NCBI GenBank assembly: GCA_026745465.1
Contig: JACYXH010000475.1
Coordinates: forward strand, 292,001-356,000
Origin: Lota lota
Lineage: Eukaryota > Chordata > Actinopteri > Gadiformes > Lotidae
Direction of reading: 5' to 3'
Length of the DNA: 64,000 nt
Part shown: one piece after another, positions 50,398 to 63,600 of the stretch
How positions within the stretch are numbered: position 1 is the first letter of the stretch
How the letters are laid out: each line of letters starts with the position of its first letter
Notes under the pieces: generated by a model
What the model was told of the DNA's origin: nothing
The model's input: the letters and a program-made list of their open reading frames with translations, nothing else
Database searches by the model: none
Translations under genes and position numbers: made by a program

Positions 50398-50790
50398 CGT
50401 GAACGGAAATCGCTCACTGGTTCACTCATTCCCTAATCCCTATAGAGTGAACACTCTATAGGGATATAAACTATGTAGGGAACAAGTAAGGAAGGGAATA
50501 GGGGGAACTGGGACACTAATTGTGTGGCGGAGGTCTGTCAGCGTGATGCGCATTGGTCATGTAAACACGTGTTAGGTGTCACCAGATGGATGAATATGAT
50601 GAAAATGAGAACCGCTATGCATCATGGGATATGGAATGGGCAGGATTAGTGTAGACTCCGTTGTACACGGTCAGTTGTACACTGCTTTTACGGTGCATTA
50701 TGGGTATGAAGTCAGACACTCTGGTTCCGAGCAGCATGTTGACACCCCAAATAGTGAACGAGTGAGCAATTTCCTACACAGCCATTGTGT
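50398..50790. mobile_element. hAT-like MITE with imperfect terminal inverted repeats
   Basis: The left end (CGGAAATCGCTCACTGGTTC) is the imperfect reverse complement of the right end (GAACGAGTGAGCAATTTCCT, about 50757-50776). Just inside the left end is a perfect 30-base palindrome, 50436-50465, built on ATCCCTATAGAGTG. Sequences of the type CCCTATAGAGTG and AGTGAACGAGTGAGCAAT are typical of an abundant teleost non-autonomous DNA element. It has no coding capacity. I did not identify the target duplication. Confidence 0.6.
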
Positions 50791-53665
50791 CGCATGATGT
50801 GACTTCATGGTCTTATGCCATTTCCACATACCACAATATGTGACCATATTTCCCTCTAAAGAGAGTTTTGTTTTTTATGTTATTTATTTCTCTAAATATG
50901 CTGTTAGCGTTCCATTTTCCTTTTGAAAGGTGTAATAACTAAATTTCCTAGAGGCCAATAGTCATCATTAAAACATCAGACTATGATATATGTATGTATC
51001 GCCAGCCCTTGTTCCTGACCTGATGCTCTGCATGTTCCATGTTTAAAACAAAGCTTAAGAATCCCAGAGTTGATCTAATCAAGGTTGATATTTGACATTT
51101 GTAAAATGTGTCTTACGAATGTCTTACGAATGTGTTTTTATAAAGGACATTGCTTTATTTATGCAAGGCTTTTGTTGAAACTGATATTTAAGTTGTGATG
51201 TTTGCTGTCCATTTGCACACAGATGTGCATGTATCGTAAAAACTCCAAGCTGAAACCCCAAACGGAATCCACATACAATTGTATTTCTATGATCACAGGT
51301 AGCAAATAACTTTAATTAAACATTTTAAACCCAAAGCTTGTTTACAAAAGTGATCAAGAGCTGTTTCCTTTCACTTCAACTTACTTTGTATATTTCTGAA
51401 TTCAGTTGGAAGCTACTTCATCTCTTGTGAAAGCCAAATGTATATAGGCCCTTTGCATGTGATGTCACCAATGTGTTGCCATTTTGGAGTTAAATGGCTG
51501 CATTCTGATTTTCCGTCTATTCAGGCTGCATTCCGTGATTCTGCTCACGCTTCCTGCTAAACTTCCTTTATCTCCACTGTACCAGCAGTTCTAGTTGTCG
51601 AATGCTCAACAAGAAGATAAATCGACCTGTGCCTTATGGCCACATATAACGAATGTGATTGGCTACGATGTCTGAAGGTTGTTATTAGTCAGATCATCAT
51701 TTGCCTTTAATGACGCTGAAGCCAATCAGCTGTCTCAATCGGTCCCAATTCCAGGGTTAGGCAACAGAGGGCAGCAAAACCCCTCAATAACAGCATTAGC
51801 CATTCATCCCCAGTGTGGTGCTGCTTTGAATGAAGCTCCACAGAGGACATTCTATGCTCCAGTCGCATTGGTACCATCTGACTTCTGGGTAAACACCCCT
51901 TTCTCCCTTATTTCTCCTTTGCCTCAGACTCCAGATGAGCCTGTGTCTGGCATGATCAACCAGCAAAGAATTCAAGTATTTGAGTTGAAGCAATGTTCAC
52001 ACAGCAACTGGTAATTCCCTGAAGTTGTCACTGCAGTTTGTCCGTCTGACAGGTTCTACCTCAAATATCCCTGTACCTATATATTTACCAAAAGTCAAAC
52101 CAAACACTCAGTTTCCTTTGACTGTATTAGTGGCATTCTAACACGCCATGTATTACAATATGCACACACAGAATACTGTCAATCATCGACCTGTGCTCTA
52201 CTATTCATAGGACCAGATCGCTGGAGCAACTAGTGTTATGTTGAGTATCCACAAAATCCAGCTGCAGGAATGTGGAGAACACACCTGACGCAAAGGCTTT
52301 TACTCTTAAGCTCATGCTAAGCCATAAGCTGTCCTCTTAAGCACTGTCACACTCGTGCAACGTTACCTTACCGCCATACTGTTTTAAACAGAAGGACCCG
52401 CCACCCCCCACTCGACACGGAAATAAAACTTGATACGTACACCAACACAAAAAAACAACTCCCGTGACCTTGTATGGCGAAGACGTGGGAACGCTGTTGC
52501 TCCCCACTGGAAAGGTATTTGGGGCCCCGGGGGAGGGGAAACGTTATGGGTGCTGCAGCAGCCAATCGTTTAAGGTGAGAAACTGGGCGATGTGGTCGAC
52601 AAGAAGGGGGGCGGTTTAGGTGAGGCGAGAGGTAAAACTACGGGGTTGGGGGGGGGGGGCAATAGTGTTCATGGGAAAAAGTGAACAGAACGCTGTCCGT
52701 GTTGTCATTTGTTTGTGCTACAGAACATTTTGTAACTCATGGGGGTTGGGGGTGGGGCACATGTGAACGTGTATGTTCATGTTTTTGGCCATTTACATAC
52801 CTTTTCCCCCCATTCACTCCTGGCAAAAGGAATTCACAATTGTGACATTTTTTATTTGTCTTTAATATTTAACCAAGACATACACACACCCACACACTTT
52901 GTTATTCAGAAAGATTTATTTATTGGGAATGAAGCAACATAGAAAGCGAGAAATACAAGTTTACTAGCCAAGTCTGACCAATACTCTGCCTGTACCTGTA
53001 TACTAATTGGAGTTGAGCTGTGGATGCTCAATGCTCTTAGATATGGATTGATATTCTCTAACATGGACCCTGCATATTGATTCCATTATGGGCGCAGAAC
53101 TAAACAGGAATATAATCAAATAATTTGATTGTTGTAAAATACATAATAAACACATTTTTTATATCAGTGATTTTAAGAGAGGAGACTGTTCCTCAAGGGG
53201 AACAGTCAAGACTATCTGTATCCATCCCATTTTTAAGTAGAATAATTGCTTTCTGCAAACGTTTTTAACAGTAGGGTAAGAGATATCTATGGAATGTGGT
53301 TTAGACTTTGACACACACACACAAACATGATAATTCATAAATATTTTAAGCATCACACCTCTCACTTTTAGCAGGGAATGTATTATCGAGATGAATATAA
53401 TTATTAAATTAAAGCTGCAAGCAGCGATTACCGGGTGTCGAGGCTTAGGCAGACAAGGCAGACCAGTGAGACTTTTACAGATTTTATACAGTTGATAAGG
53501 TTGGAATAGCCTCAGGTTAATTGTGGTGATTTAGCCTTCAATGTTTTATGAAAGTGCATCAAAGTCAGGGTTCAGCAGTTACGCTCGTTTAACGCTTTAA
53601 AATAGAATCATAACTGGCATAGCATTTAGACACACACGGTAGTGACAAGTGCATTGCATCAACAT

Positions 53666-53815
53666 TGTACTGTATTGTTTTTGGTTTAAATCAAGGAAGA
53701 AGCTTTACTTTGATCAAACATTGTTTAGAAAAGTGAGACAAAAGTATTATATATTGTCATACAGTATGAAGATAATGATAGTAAATGGGTTGTTTTTAAT
53801 GTAATGACAGCTTCA

Positions 53816-53864
<49 letters not shown>

Positions 53865-54280
53865 GTATTGTTTTTGGTTTAAATCATGGAAGTATTATAT
53901 ATTGTCATATAGTATGAAGATAATGAAGTGAGAGAAAAGTATTATATATTGTCATACAGTATGAAGATAATGATAGTAAATGGGTTATTTTTAATGTAAT
54001 GACAGCTTCAGACACACACACACAAGTATTGCTTTTGGTTTAAATCATGGAAGTATTATATATTGTCATATAGTATGAAGATAATGAAGTGAGAGAAAAG
54101 TATTATATATTGTCATACAGTATGAAGATAATGATAGTAAATGGGTTGTTTTTAATGTAATGACAGCTTCAGACACACACACACTTTAGGTTTACTTTGA
54201 TCAAACACTGTTTAGAAAAGTGAGAGAAAAGTATTATATATTGTCATACAGTATGAAGATAATGATAGTAAGAGTGGTTC
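53666..54280. repeat. Tandem array, about 160-bp unit, inside the composite repeat
   Basis: The motif GTATTATATATTGTCATACA followed by GTATGAAGATAATGATAGTA recurs. Anchors TTTTGGTTTAAATCATGG at about 53871 and 54031 give a 160-base period. Units are joined by CA runs (longest 53815-53863). About three full units plus partial copies are present. Confidence 0.8.
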
Positions 54281-54299
54281 AATTGGATTGGAATCACGG

Positions 54300-54960
54300 C
54301 ATTCTAACCGTTTTGAGCCTCTGGCAGCCATGTTGTTTCGCCCAAATTGAAAATTTCTAAATTTTGTCTTGTTCAGAATTTCATGCCCAACAACTTTTAT
54401 ATTGGACTGAAGATCATAAGAGTCCATGTTGATGTCGAAAAACGCATTTACGTCCATTCTGACCGTTTTTAGCCTCTGGCGGCCATGTTGTTTCGTCCAA
54501 ATTGAAGATTTGAAAATGTCATCTTGTTCAGAATTGTATGCCTAACAACTTTTATATTGGACTTAAGATCTTAGGAATCCATCCTGATATCAAAAAAAGC
54601 ATTTAAATCAATGTTTCCGTTTTTTCGTCTGGCGGCCATGTTGTTTTGTCAATCAACTTAAATCTTACTTAAGCATTTGGGGTTTTGAACCCTGATTGTG
54701 TGACAGTTGGTCCCACTCAAATCCAACAATCCTTCTAGGAACTGTGGTCATTTTAGTCACAAGCCACGCCCTTTTTTGATGCCACGCCCCAAATGAAAAA
54801 AACATGGGTACCATCTTGTTCAAACTTTAATGTTGGACAACGTTTGTATTGGAGTCAAGATCATAGGACTCCATCTTCATGTCAATATAGACATTTTAGT
54901 TTTACGCGTTTTTAAGCCACACCTTTTTTTTAAGTTAATGGCTCCTGGGGGCTTTATGTT
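54300..54960. repeat. Degenerate tandem array, about 155-bp unit
   Basis: The anchor CTCTGGC.GCCATGTTGTTTCG occurs at about 54319 and 54474, with a diverged copy near 54628. A further, older copy lies around 54810-54910 (ATCTTGTTCAAACTTTAATG). Each unit also contains TTGTTCAGAATT and ACTTTTATATTGGACT. Copies differ by many substitutions, so the array is older than the neighbouring 160-bp one. Confidence 0.7.
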
Positions 54961-56068
54961 TTTATGCACAGACTTATGTTTGTGTTGCACTTCGTGCTCG
55001 ACACCTTAATAATAATAAAACTAACAATTACAAGAGGTTGTCTTGCACTTCGTGCTCGACACCCTAATGAAACAATTTAGGGGGATGCAGTAGGGGGCAC
55101 CTATGATATATATGTTTTTAAATAAAACGACGATGTCGCCGCATGGGCATTTTCTGAAGATAATGCATGTGGTTGCATGAGCCAACTCGTGTGTAAAATA
55201 TTCCATGAGCATGCTAACATGCTAGCAAGGCTAATGAGCGAGCGTGTCAAGTTTCAAGTCCCTGGGCCACTTTGAAGTGGACTTTGTGATTTTGTTTGAT
55301 TGTGAGTTGATTGTGAGTTATATTACTTTTTGGAGACCTGCTTACGCGTGGTGTCTATACATGTACCAACTTTGACAACTCTGAGTTGTTCGACTTTGGA
55401 ATGGTTGGAGTCAGTGTTTTTTACCCATTGACTTCCATTATTTAAAAAAATAGCTTGGTGAGCACCTGCAACAGTGGTAATTTGAAATCAAGACTTTGAT
55501 GTCATTCTTTTAGCTATCGACACAAAACCTTCCAAATTACCTAAGGGGGTGTCCTTGATGGGCACACCAAATTGTAGGTCCCTGGGGTTCTCTTAAGTGT
55601 GAGTTGTGAGTGATGAATAATAGAAGCTCATTTGCATAATTGTATTTCTGCATAAATTGGCCATAACTGCCATTTTTTACAGATTAAAAATAAAAATAAT
55701 TCCATAAGATCAGGCATTAATAGAGAGCATGTGGACGAAATTAAAAAATAAATCACGGTTTTCCAAAACTAAAAAAGTAGAGGCCGCCTTACTTTCGGTT
55801 TACATATGTGTATTTAATTCTCTGTATATAAAACTCTCGAGTGTTCAGGTTTGGATTGGTTGATTTGAGTGTTTTTTTTCCCCCCCATTGACTTTCAATA
55901 TAAAATACTAATATTAGAATTATTTTTAATACAAGCCTCTGCAGTTTTAACGATTGAGCCGGCCAGCTGAGACCCCAGCTCCGGGGAATGTCAGTTGGTT
56001 GAGTTAGTGAGTGAATAGTAATGTTGACCTGCCAGTGGACATGTGGAGCGGGCCTAGCAAGCGCTGTG

Positions 56069-58378
56069 CTACTCCAGTCGAGACACCATGGTGGACACCA
56101 GCTGCTCCATCTTGGCTGCCCTCCTTTGGCCTGTCTCCAGCACCTCTTCGTGGTTGGCCTTCTCCAGGCTGGTGTAGTCCATGACTGCCTGGTTGGAGAT
56201 GAGGGACAGGGCGAAGCAGCGCATCCCGCAGTGGCGCGCCACGATCACCTCGTGGACAGTGCTCATGCCTGAAAGAGAGACGGGGTTATAGCACAGGACT
56301 GAGGTGATGATATGCGGTTAGCCATTAGGAAAGCAGTTGATTGTTATTATTGTTGGAAATGTGCTATGCGTTGTTGTTTTTTATAATGTTTTTTGTATTG
56401 CAATTGATATTGGAATTCATTTCTCTATAATTCTTTTCTCTTTTTTACTTTATTTGTATTTGTGTCAAGTACCACATGTTCAAGGGGAGAGTGCTATAAT
56501 ATGTCTGTATATTCATTGTTTTGTATCAATCATGCTTTTTTCAAAATGATTAAAAAAGGAAAAGCAGTTCCACACTAGAAATAAAAAAGGGGAATTGTTG
56601 GAAATCAGTCGAGTTCTAGGATGCAATAGGGCATGTTGAAGAATCTTCCATGCTCAGAAATCACACCAAGATTCTCATCAAACATATCAGCCATAAAAAT
56701 AATTGTTGACTTTACTTTTGGACCAGATGGTCCACATGATGGTCGATGTTAACAATGTTCAGTCAAAGCAGAAGATGCACCAATGTTGTTTGTGCCATCA
56801 ATCTGTAGCGTGCCATTGAAAAGGGGTGGTGTGCATCCCATGTCGCAGTGATCGCAGTTAGTAGACTCACCAACCGCATCCGCCCCCATTGAATGCAGCA
56901 TGCGGCACTCTGCGATGGTCTCAAAGGAGGGACCACCCACGACAAAGTAGACCCCTTCCTTGAGGAAATCACTAAACCCCAACTCTTTTCCAACTTCATG
57001 CGCCAGCTGGCGGAGCTTGCTGTCGTAGGCATCCGACATGCAGGGGAACCGGATGCCAAACCTTGAAGAGGGGTGTGGAGGAAGGAACATATTAACTGTC
57101 TAAACAAGAACACGATGCAAACAGCCTTGTTGGGTTTGGATCAATGAATGAGGTTCATCCAAACCCCCTTTTTGGTGAGTGAAAATGTTATGCAACTCTA
57201 AAACTATAATAGTAAGTCTGGAAGATATTGAAGGCCCAATCTGAAAGGATTTCGAAAGACTTATTTCTCGATGTCTCTCGCATTCAGCAACATTGGTCTT
57301 GCAGTGCCACTTGCACATTACACATGCCGGAGACAAGGTGGGTACTTATTTACAGTATTTACATGTTATAAAGCATCGCGATGTGATGCAGTGCAGGGAT
57401 GGATGAAGGGGTTAGGGAATGGATGGATGGTTGAATATTTCTTATATCATCTCCATTAACACACACACCTCTCATCGTTGGGCCCAACCAGAGGGTTGTT
57501 CCCAGCGATGCCGGGAATGTTGATGTGGTCCTTGATAACCATGAAGTCCCCTACTCTATAGCCTGGGGAGAGACCGCCGGCCGCGTTGGTCAGGATCAAC
57601 GTCTGCACGCCCATCAGCTTGAAGACGCGAATGGGCAGCGTGATCTGGACCACATGGGGAAAGAAAACGATTGGACATCAACTGCAGTTAGTCACAAAGG
57701 TCGTTTCTGAACTACCGTAACCCTGATTACTTAGGTCTGATTTGCATGTTCTACAGACTGGGGGAGAATTTTACTATAACCTTAGAAGGATTATAATCAA
57801 TATGTTGATTTATATGCTATATGAATGAGATAAATGTGGAAAAACACTGTCTTCTGAAGAGACTCTGGCTTCATAGAAAGGTCATCCGATGTTCTGTGCC
57901 CAACAGTATGTACTAATATTCTGGCCTGGGAACCAAGGTGAGATTCCGGGTTTTTTCAGATAGACAAAGCATATTTATGGTTTGTTCAGGGACAGATTAT
58001 ACCCCTGGCGTGAAGAGTCTGTATAGTTGTCTTCAGGGCTTTAATAACAAGGTATGTGAATGACGAATACATGACAGTGTCTGATACAAAAGGTAGAGAA
58101 TGTTCAGACGAGGACATTGATGAGTAGGGGCCCCTACTCACCTTTTGAACGGAGTAACCCTCGTAGAGGTGGAATCGACCTTGCATACACACACACTGCT
58201 TCCCTTGCAGAGTGCCAAACACAAGCTGACCCGCGTGACCATGCACTGCAATGAGCACACAAACACACACGCATTAGCACACACACACATACACGCACAC
58301 ACTAACACACATTAGCACACACACATTAGCACACACACACACACACCGTAATGACTACACATACAAGAACATTTGTTA

Positions 58379-58436
<58 letters not shown>

Positions 58437-58654
58437 GACAATCAGACTCATCCACATTGGTTACACACAGGCGGGAGAGCTTACCTGTGCTTTGGGGGAA
58501 GTTAGGGATGTCCTTGTACTTTAGGATGACCGGGTCTTCGATCATCTTGGCCAGCCCCCCCAACCCCGAGCCACAGACAATGGCCACCACGGGGCGCACC
58601 TTCGTGTGGGCTTGCAGCCAATCAGATGTGATCTTATATTCCTCATAGCTATTG
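56069..58654 (-). CDS. pnp: PNP, purine nucleoside phosphorylase (exons 2-6; exon 1 not found)
   Basis: Five minus-strand exons were read: 58654-58485, 58245-58142, 57644-57469, 57061-56871 and 56268-56069, about 280 residues (human 289). Conserved active-site blocks are all present: [11 protein letters not shown] (phosphate loop), [33 protein letters not shown]...[40 protein letters not shown] and KANHEEV. The enzyme splits inosine and guanosine with phosphate into base and ribose-1-phosphate in the cytosolic purine salvage pathway. The exon structure matches mammals. The first coding exon was not located. An ATG at 58677 is in frame with exon 2 and would give 287 residues, so either a spliced start or this one is possible. 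Of the visible parts nothing looks broken. Confidence 0.93.
58382..58434. repeat. (CA)n microsatellite in PNP intron 2
   Basis: About 26 CA units between exons 3 and 2, within a longer CA-rich stretch beginning near 58262. Confidence 0.9.
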
Positions 58655-58681
58655 CTGTCAGTCAGGATGGTGGGCATCAGT

Positions 58682-58788
58682 GGGAGGGAGGGAGAGAGAG
58701 AGAGGGAGAGAGAGAGAGAAAGAGGGAGAGGGAGAGAGAGAGAAAGAGGGAGAGGGAGAGGGAGAGAGAGAGAAAGAGGGAGAGGAGA
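58682..58788. repeat. GA-rich simple repeat upstream of PNP exon 2
   Basis: Imperfect GA/GGGA repeats. On the minus strand this is a long pyrimidine tract leading into the exon 2 acceptor near 58655. Confidence 0.85.
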
Positions 58789-60245
58789 GACCGTTCTGAC
58801 AATACTGTTCTGGGATACAGTAAAATACAACAGTACTGTCTTTGCATTTGGAATCGGGGAACCGATGAAGAACATGGTTACATTCCTTCTCAGCGGCGCA
58901 GCACAGGACAGGATCCAAGTCAAACAAAAAAGGGCCTGGGGACGGTACGGTTTTACCATCCAAGGTCTCAATGGTTTTTGTGATACTCATATTGGCTCAA
59001 AATAATGAAAAGTTGTACAAGTATGTGAAAGGCTGGAGGTGCCCCTCAATTTATTGATTGCAAATCATAATTCCTATCCTGTCCAAATCTTAGCATTTAT
59101 TGCAAATACTATTTAGATGTAATTACATTAGAACAAGTTTTGACACTTTCTCTGGCATTTCATTGTCCAGGTGGAGATTATCGCTTGTTCATGTTTCATT
59201 ATTTGTATTACAAGGCGTGCCATATGTCGTCAGCGCGTTTTTAGTGGAAAAACACTTTTGAAACACTGTGAAATGACGTACACACCCTCACACTGGGCGG
59301 AACCTGGTAAAGGCCATGGCTGGCAAAGCAGTCGTTTTAGAATAGGCACAATTATTAAATTAAATGAACTCATCACCACCAAAAGTAATTTTGGTAAACT
59401 ACTGTGGCGTGGTCAAATGCGTATATTTAAGAAGGCTTTAATCCTAAAATGTTCGCAAATAACTGAGGATGGAACATCTACGCCCTGGATTCTTAAAGCC
59501 AGTATGGCCAATGCTGATATTTTGCTCGTATAGTATTCATGTAGGTCTATTCGTATAGGTATTGATTAAAAGAGCGGAGGAAACGGTATGTTTAAATGTC
59601 AATATTGGATAGGCTACTCACCCATTCGCTAAACTGGAAAACATTATATAACGTAGCCTTAGATGCTTCTTGGAGCGGGCGTAATTAACCAGTTTAGTCC
59701 GTCCGTTTTTTCGTTTCACAATTACAGAGCGATCGGTTTGTGTGTCTACGTTTATGTCGCAGTAGTGATTTCGGCTGATGAAATAGGTTTCGGTTTGAGT
59801 ATGAATCGTTTGGCTCATGGTCCTCCTCTCCGCCCAGAGCCCGTGGCCAGAGTCACATCCTCTGAGACCCTGCGTTGTGATTGGCTCAAAGGTGGATGTC
59901 GGGGCCACAACCTACTAGAGAGGATGATGAAGTCCTAGCGTTCAGGTTGCTTAATGTGTGTGCGTGTCTCGGTGTCTCGGTTAGAAGATTAAAACACGCT
60001 TTTAATCTTTTTTTGCATGTCAAAAAGACTTTATGACTCGTATATAAAATGAAAAACTTCCCTTGGGCACATAATGGCGTGTCCAACGTGTTGCAAGTGG
60101 GGGCTGCCTCGTTATTGCAGTATGTAAAAATAAATTGTTAAAAGTATAGAGAGCAACACAAAATGAAATGCATCAATCAGATAAATATTTAGCTTGCAGA
60201 AGGCCTACACATGAACGTAAATGGACACGTGGATTCGTGGACTAT
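58789..60245. other. PNP 5' region
   Basis: This should contain PNP exon 1 and the promoter on the minus strand, but I could not identify the exon. An inverted CCAAT box (ATTGGCTC read on the plus strand at about 59879-59886) and moderate GC content around 59820-59900 mark the best promoter candidate. No other gene was recognised. Confidence 0.4.
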
Positions 60246-60654
60246 TGTAGGGGGATTTTGGCGGTTTGTACCCCAGCACTTTTTTTTAATGTTTTTATGA
60301 ATTAACTTGATTTCTCAAAATTCCAAGATAAACTACCATTCATTAGAGAGCTAGATTTCATGGAAGCAAAGATATCCTGCTTGTTTAGTTAAATCCGGTT
60401 TTATTTTGGTATGTGTCTGAGACGTTGAGAGATACTCGTTTCGTTAAGTAATATGGATGGTGTAGAGCATTCGCAATATGCTGTTTGAATGTGCTCCCAT
60501 GGCAGCCACCGTACTTACTACTGTGCATACGCGGTGGTTGGCGCGCCTCTCTTGGTATTCTGTTAGTCACGCAATGTTGGTCTACGACTTACCATTATGT
60601 TAAATTAAAGTAATACAGTTACAAAGTATTCCCTCCGTGTCAGGTCATTCAACA
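60246..60654 (+). repeat. Probable 5' LTR of the Ty3/Gypsy element
   Basis: It begins TGTAGGGGG and ends TTCAACA directly before the primer-binding-site-like motif. The length of about 409 bases is ordinary for the family. The left border is set only by the TG start and needs the 3' LTR for proof. Confidence 0.55.
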
Positions 60655-63600
60655 TGGTGTCAGAAGTGAACACGGACTATACGAGTCTTGAAAACGAGTA
60701 GGAAGATCAACTCACCGATCGACTGAGGACACCCAACGTTACGTACCTAACAAGCTAACGCCGCGTGCTAGCACTAGCACCGAACGTGCACCATCGTGAT
60801 GGCTGACGGATTTCGCAGACCCGAACCTGTACTCTTTGATGGAAACGTCGCAGAAAACTGGCGTGTGTTCGAACAAGAGTACGACATTTTCATTGCGGCG
60901 GCACACTTTGACAAGCCAGCCCGCACACAGGCATATATTCTCCTCAATCTAGCAGGATCGGAAGCCATTGAACGAGAGAGGTCATTTGTATACGCGGCGG
61001 AGGTGAGAGCTCCCGGGGACGGAGGCGTCATCACTCCGGCCGAGTCAAAAGAAGACCCAATATGTCTGAAAAGGAAATTTCGGGAGATTTGCAGTCCTCA
61101 AACCAACATTACGATGGAAAGGCACAAGTTCAACACGAGGTGTCAAAACCAAGGTGAGACCATTGAAGCATACGTCACTGATTTAAGGATCAAAGCAAAG
61201 AGCTCTAATTTTGGAAATTTACAAGATGAACTCATCAGAGATAGACTCGTATGCGGCATAAATAATGACAGTCTGAGAAAGATTTTGCTGCGTGACAGTG
61301 AACTGACTTTAACCAAGGCTATATCTGTATGTCGAATACATGAGCTGGCAGAACAACACACGAATACATTATCATCACCGCAAACACCAGCCAACGTTGA
61401 CGCTGTACAGTACAGATTTGCAAGGAAGCAGAGATTCGATACAAGACGAACATCTCAGTCAGAGAGGAATGCACAGCCTATCACAAATTGTAACAATTGT
61501 GGAGGTAGCCACGCAGCCAAGAGAGAAAATTGCCCAGCATATGGTCAACAGTGTCACACATGTAAGAAATGGAACCATTACAAAACGTGTTGCAGATCAA
61601 CACAGCAGCACCATAGCACACAGAGACATAGGAAATCTGTCAATCAACTAGAACCAGCCCGAGCCACGAGTGGTAGCGATGATGATTCATACTATGTGGA
61701 TGGAATAACGCTGGAGAACGTTGACACAGTATACTCTCATGCTACGGAGAAAAGTGAAGCTTTCACCACTGTCCACGTCAATGGCAAGCCCATCGAAATG
61801 AAAGTCGATACAGGGGCAAAATGCAACGTCATGTCACATGATACATTCAAACGTGTGAAGAACAAGGAAGAAATAGACTGTTCAAGAATCACCAACTTGG
61901 TGGCATATGGGGGAAATCAGATTAACACTGTGGGTTCAGTTGTCCTGTCATGTCACCTAGCAGGCCAGCCATATGCACTACAGTTCTACATCGTGGAGAG
62001 AAACGTCCAGCCACTGCTAGGCTTACCAGCATGCATACGCATGGAATTAGTAACACTGAACAAGGAAGTTCATCAACTCAGTGTGAATGACAATGCCAAC
62101 ATGCGCCACCAGATTTTCACGAAATATGCTGATCTATTCAAGGACAAACTTGGTAAGTTACCAATCACATACTAGAAACTAGTATGAAACTAGTATCCAT
62201 GAAACTAGATCCAGATGTACAGCCCGTCGTCCGTCCAGCACGCCGCATTCCGGTAGCCATGCAGGACAGAGTTAGGGCTGAACTTGAAAGAATGAAAGAC
62301 CTAGGCGTCATCGCTCCCGTTTCGGAACCAACTGAATGGGTATCATCCATGGTGGCAACAAACAAAAAGCAGACCGATGACATAAGGATCTGCATCGACC
62401 CCAGGGATCTCAACATAGCATTGAAGCGTCCCCACCACCCTATGCGTACTGTCGAGGAGGTTGCCTCACAAATGTCAAACGCAACAGTGTTTTCAGTGCT
62501 GGACGCCAAGAGCTCTTTCTGGCAAATTTCCTTGGACAGTAAGTCATCGCTGCTAACAACTTTCAGCACACCTTTTGGCCGTTACAGATTCCTCAGGATG
62601 CCATTTGGAATAAATGCAGCCAGCGAGGTGTTCCAACGCTCAATGGAGCAGATATTTGCTGGATACCCCTGTGCCATCATCGTGGATGACATCATCGTCG
62701 GAGGCCGCAATGAAGCAGAGCACGACACAAACCTGATGAAGGTACTCGACCGTGCACGTCAGGTGAATCTGAGACTCAACCTCCTCAAGTGCAAATTCCG
62801 GCTGGCTGAGGTCAGTTATGTCGGTCACGTGTTCACCAGCGATGGCCTAAAAGCAGATCCATCCAAGACCAAAGCAGTCACCGAAATGCCAGCCCCCGAG
62901 GACGTCACAGCACTCCAGCGCTTCCTTGGCATGATAAATTATCTCGGGAAGTTTATCCCAAACTTCAGTGAACTTTCAGCTCCACTAAGACAGCTCACAC
63001 GCAAGGACACAGTGTGGTGCTGGCTGAAGCAGCACCAGGATGCATATGATGTTTTGATAAAATGCATATCAAGCCCACCGGTCTTGTCATATTACAACGT
63101 CGATCGACCAGTCACACTCACCTGCGACGCTTCACAACACGGACTTGGCGCAGCATGCTTGCAAGACGGCAGACCAATTGCCTACGCATCGCGAACGCTG
63201 ACACAGACTGAGACACGCTACGCACAAATAGAGAAGGAACTCCGAGCAGTTGTGTTTGCGTGTTCAAAATTTAATGACTATATATATGGAAAGCCGGTGA
63301 CCGTTGAAACTGACCACCAACCCCTAGTCACAATCATAAGAAAGCCAATCTCCACAGCACCAGCCCGACTCCAACGTATGATGCTACAGTTGCAGAAATA
63401 CAACATCGACCTGATCTACAAGAAAGGGAAACACATGTACCTGGCCGACACTCTGTCACGAGCGCCCAGGACATCCACCTTTCAGCACACAAATGAGAAA
63501 AATGACTTTGATGTCATGGTGGTCAGCCACATCTCATCCGCCCGCCTGGAGGAACTGAGGAGACACACAGCAAAGGATGCAACGCTGCAGAAACTCACCT

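Larger units (their letters stand above)
53410..55860. repeat. Composite dispersed repeat beginning AAGCTGCAAGCAGCG
   Basis: It starts with TTAAAGCTGCAAGCAGCGAT at about 53411 and includes CACTTCGTGCTCGACACC twice, near 54989 and 55045. The first of these is followed by an AAT run. Further right it reads GCTAACATGCTAGCAAGGCT and AAGTTTCAAGTCCCT. I know these phrases from a widespread non-coding repeat of fish genomes but cannot name the family. Inside it are two tandem arrays, listed separately. The borders are approximate. Confidence 0.6.
50223..56068. other. Repeat-rich gene desert between ZNF-E and PNP
   Basis: No coding exon was recognised in 5.8 kb. The segment holds simple repeats directly after ZNF-E (an AC run at 50229-50274 and a 28-base G run at 50345-50372), a hAT-like MITE (50398-50790) and a composite repeat (about 53410-55860). 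The stretch 50800-53400 is AT-rich and otherwise unremarkable. An open frame at 51679-52014 has no recognisable content. Confidence 0.55.

Noticed and set aside
51679-52014. 111-codon open frame in the ZNF-E/PNP gap
   Set aside because: It has no recognisable domain, no splice partners and no neighbouring exon of similar character, so it was not called as a gene.
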